From positions 37,351 through 101,350 of the forward strand of contig JBGUXY010000041.1 in the NCBI GenBank assembly GCA_045118335.1: a stretch of DNA of 64,000 bases. Reading direction: 5' to 3'. This DNA is from W1P20-047 sp045118335. Lineage in GTDB: Bacteria; Actinomycetota; Coriobacteriia; Coriobacteriales; Eggerthellaceae. Below the pieces are notes generated by a model that saw only the letters and a list, made by a program, of their open reading frames with translations, made no database searches and was not told the DNA's origin. This document shows, piece after piece, positions 60,811 to 64,000 of the stretch. The first letter of the stretch is position 1, and every line of letters starts with the position of its first letter. The position numbers and the translations under genes were made by a program.

Positions 60811-60932
60811 GTACGACCTCCATAGTGTAGACCAACGACGACCGACCCAGCTTATCGCTTCTTGTTTTCCAAAAGGTTTCTTTCAGACTCGCGACAGGTG
60901 CCACCGTGCAGGAAATGGCGAGCGGAACTGTA

Positions 60933-62699
60933 TCAGAGCTGATAGAGCGGCAGGGCTGCAGCGGAATAGCGTTTGGCTGCCTTGTACCAGATGTAGAGCC
61001 ACTCGCCAGCCGGGTTCCCAACGGCTTCCTTGTACATCGCCCACACGTACCAGTACCAGCCCACGAGGGCAACGGCGGCAAGAGCATGCCTGCGTTCCAT
61101 GTCGGTGGCTTTTCTCCCGTAATAAAACGGCAGAATCTTCAAGGTCTGCTCCACCGTGTACCCCGACCCCTGGGAAACGAAGTTGCCTATATCGCAAATC
61201 GGATCGCCCATGGCAGCATACTCCCAGTCGATGAGGCGCATTTCGTCGCCGCGAACCAGGAAGTTAGGCCCGTAGAAGTCGTTGTGGCACAAGGCGGGCT
61301 TTGCCACCTCGCCTGCCATGCCACAGGCGATGATGCCCACGTGTTCGGTAAGCTCGTCGAAATCTGGTGGAAGTGGATAGCGCAGCTCCTTGAGCATGCC
61401 CACGATGCGCAACCCTTCTTCGTGAAAATCGAAGCTCCAAGGGGATTTTCTACCGCTTGTATGCAGCTTGCGCGCCATCTGCAGAGCTTGTTTGACCTGC
61501 CCCATATCCTCGTAGTCGAGCTCCGAGCATCCCTCGATGTAGCGCGAGATCTTCCACCCTTCTTTCGGGTCGGCGAACACATATGTGTCGTCGAGCCCAA
61601 GCTCCCTCGCAACCGAAAGGGCGAACGCTTCGGCCTCGCGGTTCACAAGCTCGTTGGTGCCTGCACCGGGATAGCGGTAGATGTAGCGCACCCCCCTTAC
61701 CGAAAAGAGCGTCGAGAGATTCGATAGCCCCGCTTTCACCGGCTTGACCCCGCAGATTTCGTCGCGGTCGCACTTAAGCGTTTCGCAGATGTTGTCCAAG
61801 ATCTTGGAGTCAACGTTGGCGAAGAAGTCGCAATCGAAGGCCAAAAGATCGGTAAGGTAGTCGAATTCATGGATGACACCCGCCTCGATGGGACGTATCT
61901 CCATCTGCAGCTCGTTGGCATGCTTGGCGAATTCGTGTTCCCAGAGCATGTCGACCGTTTCGGGAAGATGGTAGTCGGATGAGAGGCATTCGATGAACCT
62001 TTTCGAGAAGGCCTCGTCGAAATATGCGGGGCCTTGCATGTAGTACGCGCGCTCGCCACCTTGCTTCAAGCCCCTGACCATGCCCTTTGCGTCCAAGACG
62101 AGGGATTGCTCCTTCGTGGAGCCCTCGCTGAACACAGCGGAGCAAAACGCCCGGTACTGATACGGCTCGAACACATTGCGTGCATAGTGCTGGTCTGAGG
62201 AAAGCACGTACGTGTTGCCAAGTCGCTCGCGCACCGCCCACACAGACGAGTGGTTGTTTCGCTCGACGTATTCCGGATTCACGACGATGCTCACGCCGAA
62301 TTCGTCTTCGAGGTAGAAGAAGGCTTCCTTCATGTATCCCACGACGACGATGACCTCTTCGATGCCGGCTTCGTGGAGCTGTCGAATCATTCGCTCGATC
62401 AGCACTTCGCCATGCACCTCGAACATCGCCTTCGGCCTCTCGTAGGAAAGCGGCGCGAAACGCGTGGCCATGCCCGCCGCAAGGATGACGGCATTTTTGG
62501 CTTTGTACGGCTCGAGCGCCTGCATCCCTTTTTCGGTGATAGAACCATCGCTGGCAATCTCGCCGCGCGTCTTGAGGTTTTTGACCGCCTTGTTCACAGA
62601 GCCGACCGACATGTGTGCAGACGCCGCAATATGGCGCTGCGTCTTGCATGTGCCCATGGCGAGGGCCTTCAGCACCTCGAATTCGTATCGCGTGAGCAT
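60933..62699 (-). CDS. Triple fusion: winged helix - LicC nucleotidyltransferase - LicA choline kinase
   Basis: 588 aa. Residues 1-62 are a winged helix (YEFEVLKALAMGTCKTQRHIAASAHMSVGSVNKAVKNLKTRGEI). Residues 66-290 are a nucleotidyltransferase with VILAAGMATRFAPL (71-84) and K90 in ERPKAM. Residues 305-588 are a choline/ethanolamine kinase with LCHNDFYGPNFL and LIDWEYAAMGDP. One polypeptide could thus phosphorylate choline, activate it to CDP-choline, and bind DNA. GAGGAGG precedes the ATG. It is separated from glnA by 122 nt and is the second HTH-nucleotidyltransferase in the locus. Confidence 0.9.
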   Translation of the reverse strand: MLTRYEFEVLKALAMGTCKTQRHIAASAHMSVGSVNKAVKNLKTRGEIASDGSITEKGMQALEPYKAKNAVILAAGMATRFAPLSYERPKAMFEVHGEVLIERMIRQLHEAGIEEVIVVVGYMKEAFFYLEDEFGVSIVVNPEYVERNNHSSVWAVRERLGNTYVLSSDQHYARNVFEPYQYRAFCSAVFSEGSTKEQSLVLDAKGMVRGLKQGGERAYYMQGPAYFDEAFSKRFIECLSSDYHLPETVDMLWEHEFAKHANELQMEIRPIEAGVIHEFDYLTDLLAFDCDFFANVDSKILDNICETLKCDRDEICGVKPVKAGLSNLSTLFSVRGVRYIYRYPGAGTNELVNREAEAFALSVARELGLDDTYVFADPKEGWKISRYIEGCSELDYEDMGQVKQALQMARKLHTSGRKSPWSFDFHEEGLRIVGMLKELRYPLPPDFDELTEHVGIIACGMAGEVAKPALCHNDFYGPNFLVRGDEMRLIDWEYAAMGDPICDIGNFVSQGSGYTVEQTLKILPFYYGRKATDMERRHALAAVALVGWYWYVWAMYKEAVGNPAGEWLYIWYKAAKRYSAAALPLYQL

Positions 62700-62734
62700 C
62701 GAATGCCTCCTCGTTCATGCTCAACCATCATCTC

Positions 62735-62770
62735 GTGTTCATGAATACACCAAACGATACGTCTTGTGAA
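62735..62770 (-). promoter_or_regulatory. Promoter with overlapping palindrome, lic fusion gene
   Basis: TTCACA (62765-62770), 17 nt, TATTCA (62742-62747). The -10 box overlaps the dyad GT-A-TTCATGAA-C-AC. A further TTCATG lies at 62714-62719. The position suits a repressor, possibly the encoded protein's own winged helix. Confidence 0.5.
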
Positions 62771-62836
62771 CACGCTCCATGCTATCGACGTCGTTCCCGC
62801 GCAAGGCAAGCTGTCCTCAAAGATTGTGCAGCGCAT

Positions 62837-63883
62837 TCATTGGAGCTGGCTATGCGATATGTCTACCTTGATGGATTTCTGGAAACGCTTGAGCCACTTG
62901 GCGGGAGCCTTCGGATATGCGAGCACGAACGTAAGCACCAACGAGGCAAGCAGGACACCCCACCCTTCAAGGGAAAACGAAGACGGCAGGTAGATGTCGA
63001 ATATGTCGAACCCGCGTATCGGAAGGTAGATGAGCGGATGCAGCAAGTACACCTGCATGGTGCGCTGCCCAAGCTCGCTATAGCACGTCTTCCGGTCGGG
63101 CACGAGGGCGCTTATGCCAAACGTCATGGCAAAAGCCAACGCAAACCATAGGATGCGCATTCCCACAATGACCGCAACCGGCAAGTCGCCGCAATCGGCA
63201 TACGGCGTGTAAGCAAATGAGAGGTTGTACGTCGTGGAGACATATTCTTCTGGCGCAAACCACAGCACCACGTACACGCCCACAAGAAACGCGATGTCTA
63301 GCGCGAGCAGAAACCGGTTCGACCGGATCTTCAAGACGAAATCCTTATACACTTGCCTGTCCAGGAAATATCCCAGAAAATAGAAAGGCGCGAAGTTTAC
63401 GATACGGCCCAGGCTCAAGAAGCTGCCGAAACCTTCGTTGCCGCCTGCGATCAGAGCAAACACGATTGCCGCTGGCACGATGGCCTTCGCGCCTCCGCGC
63501 ACTTTCGAAACGATCGGCAACGATGCTCCCAAAATGGCAAGCGCAAGGAAGTACCAGGGTATGCGGTAGACGTGAAACGGGTCGAACACGGGATCGGAAT
63601 ACGTGCTCATCACGAGCTGGATGACGATGCTGAACGCGACGTACATGATCAAGAAGAAGCAAATGGTGTCTACGTTCAGGCCGCGTTCGGTCGAATACAG
63701 GCGCTTCGCAAACATCCCGCTCACGAACAAAAACGCCGGCATGTGGAATAACCAGATCCAGTCCTTGAATATCGAGACCGACCGCGACGACTCGGCATTA
63801 AGGTACGTGAGCGCAAAATGCCCCACCACCACCAAGGCGATGAGCACGAACCGAAGATTGTCGTAGTAATTATCCCGTTGCAT
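62837..63883 (-). CDS. Membrane acyltransferase (acyltransferase 3 family)
   Basis: 348 aa, about ten transmembrane helices. The N-terminal YYDNLRFVLIALVVVGHF carries the conserved Arg and His of the family, followed by FHMPAFLFVSGMFAK. Such proteins O-acetylate or O-acylate surface glycans and lipids, which fits the neighbouring phosphocholine genes. The start at 63883 is chosen because the upstream in-frame stretch is repeat-rich, but no good ribosome-binding site is visible. Confidence 0.85.
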   Translation of the reverse strand: MQRDNYYDNLRFVLIALVVVGHFALTYLNAESSRSVSIFKDWIWLFHMPAFLFVSGMFAKRLYSTERGLNVDTICFFLIMYVAFSIVIQLVMSTYSDPVFDPFHVYRIPWYFLALAILGASLPIVSKVRGGAKAIVPAAIVFALIAGGNEGFGSFLSLGRIVNFAPFYFLGYFLDRQVYKDFVLKIRSNRFLLALDIAFLVGVYVVLWFAPEEYVSTTYNLSFAYTPYADCGDLPVAVIVGMRILWFALAFAMTFGISALVPDRKTCYSELGQRTMQVYLLHPLIYLPIRGFDIFDIYLPSSFSLEGWGVLLASLVLTFVLAYPKAPAKWLKRFQKSIKVDISHSQLQ

Positions 63884-63933
63884 ATGCTGTAGATTAGCAG
63901 AGTTGCGGATGCGATGTGCGCATAACGGCGGGT

Positions 63934-63998
63934 TGCCAGCGCCAGCGGGGACACTCCTGCCAGCGGGTGCCAGCGGGGGGTGCCAGCGGGGACACTCC
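63934..63998. repeat. GC-rich short repeats at the window end
   Basis: GCCAGCGGG occurs four times (63941, 63959, 63969, 63982). The longer unit GCCAGCGGGGACACTCC occurs twice (63941-63957 and 63982-63998). The array appears to continue past the window edge. Confidence 0.8.
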
Positions 63999-64000
63999 AA

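Noticed and set aside
63884..64000. In-frame extension of the acyltransferase to the window edge
   Set aside because: It consists of translated GC-rich repeats; the conserved family start is at 63883.
1..64000. tRNA and rRNA genes
   Set aside because: Intergenic spaces were read for T-arm-like and CCA-end patterns and none formed a cloverleaf; GTTCGA-like matches fall inside protein genes.

Overview
The window is a chromosomal segment of a moderately GC-rich bacterium with mostly conserved gene order. It looks like an actinobacterium of class Coriobacteriia, probably an anaerobe of the Eggerthellaceae. This is an inference from several markers: an actinobacterial-type integration host factor (mIHF) upstream of gmk and rpoZ; an OmpR-type GlnR-like regulator beside glnA; a dapA-rnj-ftsK order; type 1B PyrD with PyrK, which fits growth without oxygen; a Tat-exported DMSO-reductase-type molybdoenzyme; and a phosphocholine (lic) locus. 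No rRNA, tRNA, prophage, insertion sequence or CRISPR array was recognised.

Layout. Positions 1-7850 (minus strand) hold the 5' end of ftsK, then rnj, dapA, dapB, an M16 peptidase, pnp and rpsO. A degV gene (plus) converges on a long minus-strand housekeeping block from 9058 to 21125: lepA, a small membrane protein, dusB, hemW, then hrcA, dnaJ, rsmE, mtaB, phoH, ybeY, dgkA, era and recO. Many genes in it overlap by 1-4 nt, and hrcA has a CIRCE-like operator. rpsT (plus) and holA (minus) share a bidirectional terminator. A 1.1-kb gene-free stretch (23022-24126) full of repeats separates holA from comEC-comEA. thiI and the mihF-gmk-rpoZ cluster follow. The pyrimidine genes come in two blocks, pyrK-pyrD-pyrF and pyrR-pyrB-pyrC, with pyrE elsewhere. 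Between the blocks sit an orphan 120-aa gene, a plus-strand gene for a double-glycine-leader zinc-ribbon peptide, and a (TTTTG)9 microsatellite.

Positions 37000-46000 hold a MocR-type regulator, a strong candidate for an unannotated structured small RNA, HelD, a UvrD/PcrA helicase, a membrane protein with an Asp/Trp/Tyr repeat tail, and a patatin-like lipase. Next come a molybdoenzyme operon (dmsA-dmsB-torD type), pyrE and polA. The last 10 kb is a phosphocholine decoration locus: LicD, LicC with an N-terminal HTH, and an HTH-LicC-LicA triple fusion. It is interleaved with a YtcJ-type amidohydrolase, an opine-dehydrogenase-like enzyme, glnA with its GlnR-like regulator, and a membrane acyltransferase.

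The points most worth a second look are: the four-hairpin RNA near 38.8 kb; the leader/zinc-ribbon peptide with its microsatellite inside the pyr cluster; two paralogous sugar-type nucleotidyltransferases each carrying a DNA-binding domain, with palindromes at their promoters; a complete pyr attenuator readable upstream of pyrR; a GlnR-like regulator with Glu in place of the phospho-acceptor Asp; a Tat lipoprotein molybdoenzyme without a membrane-anchor gene; and a decayed 132-bp tandem duplication of the comEC 3' end.
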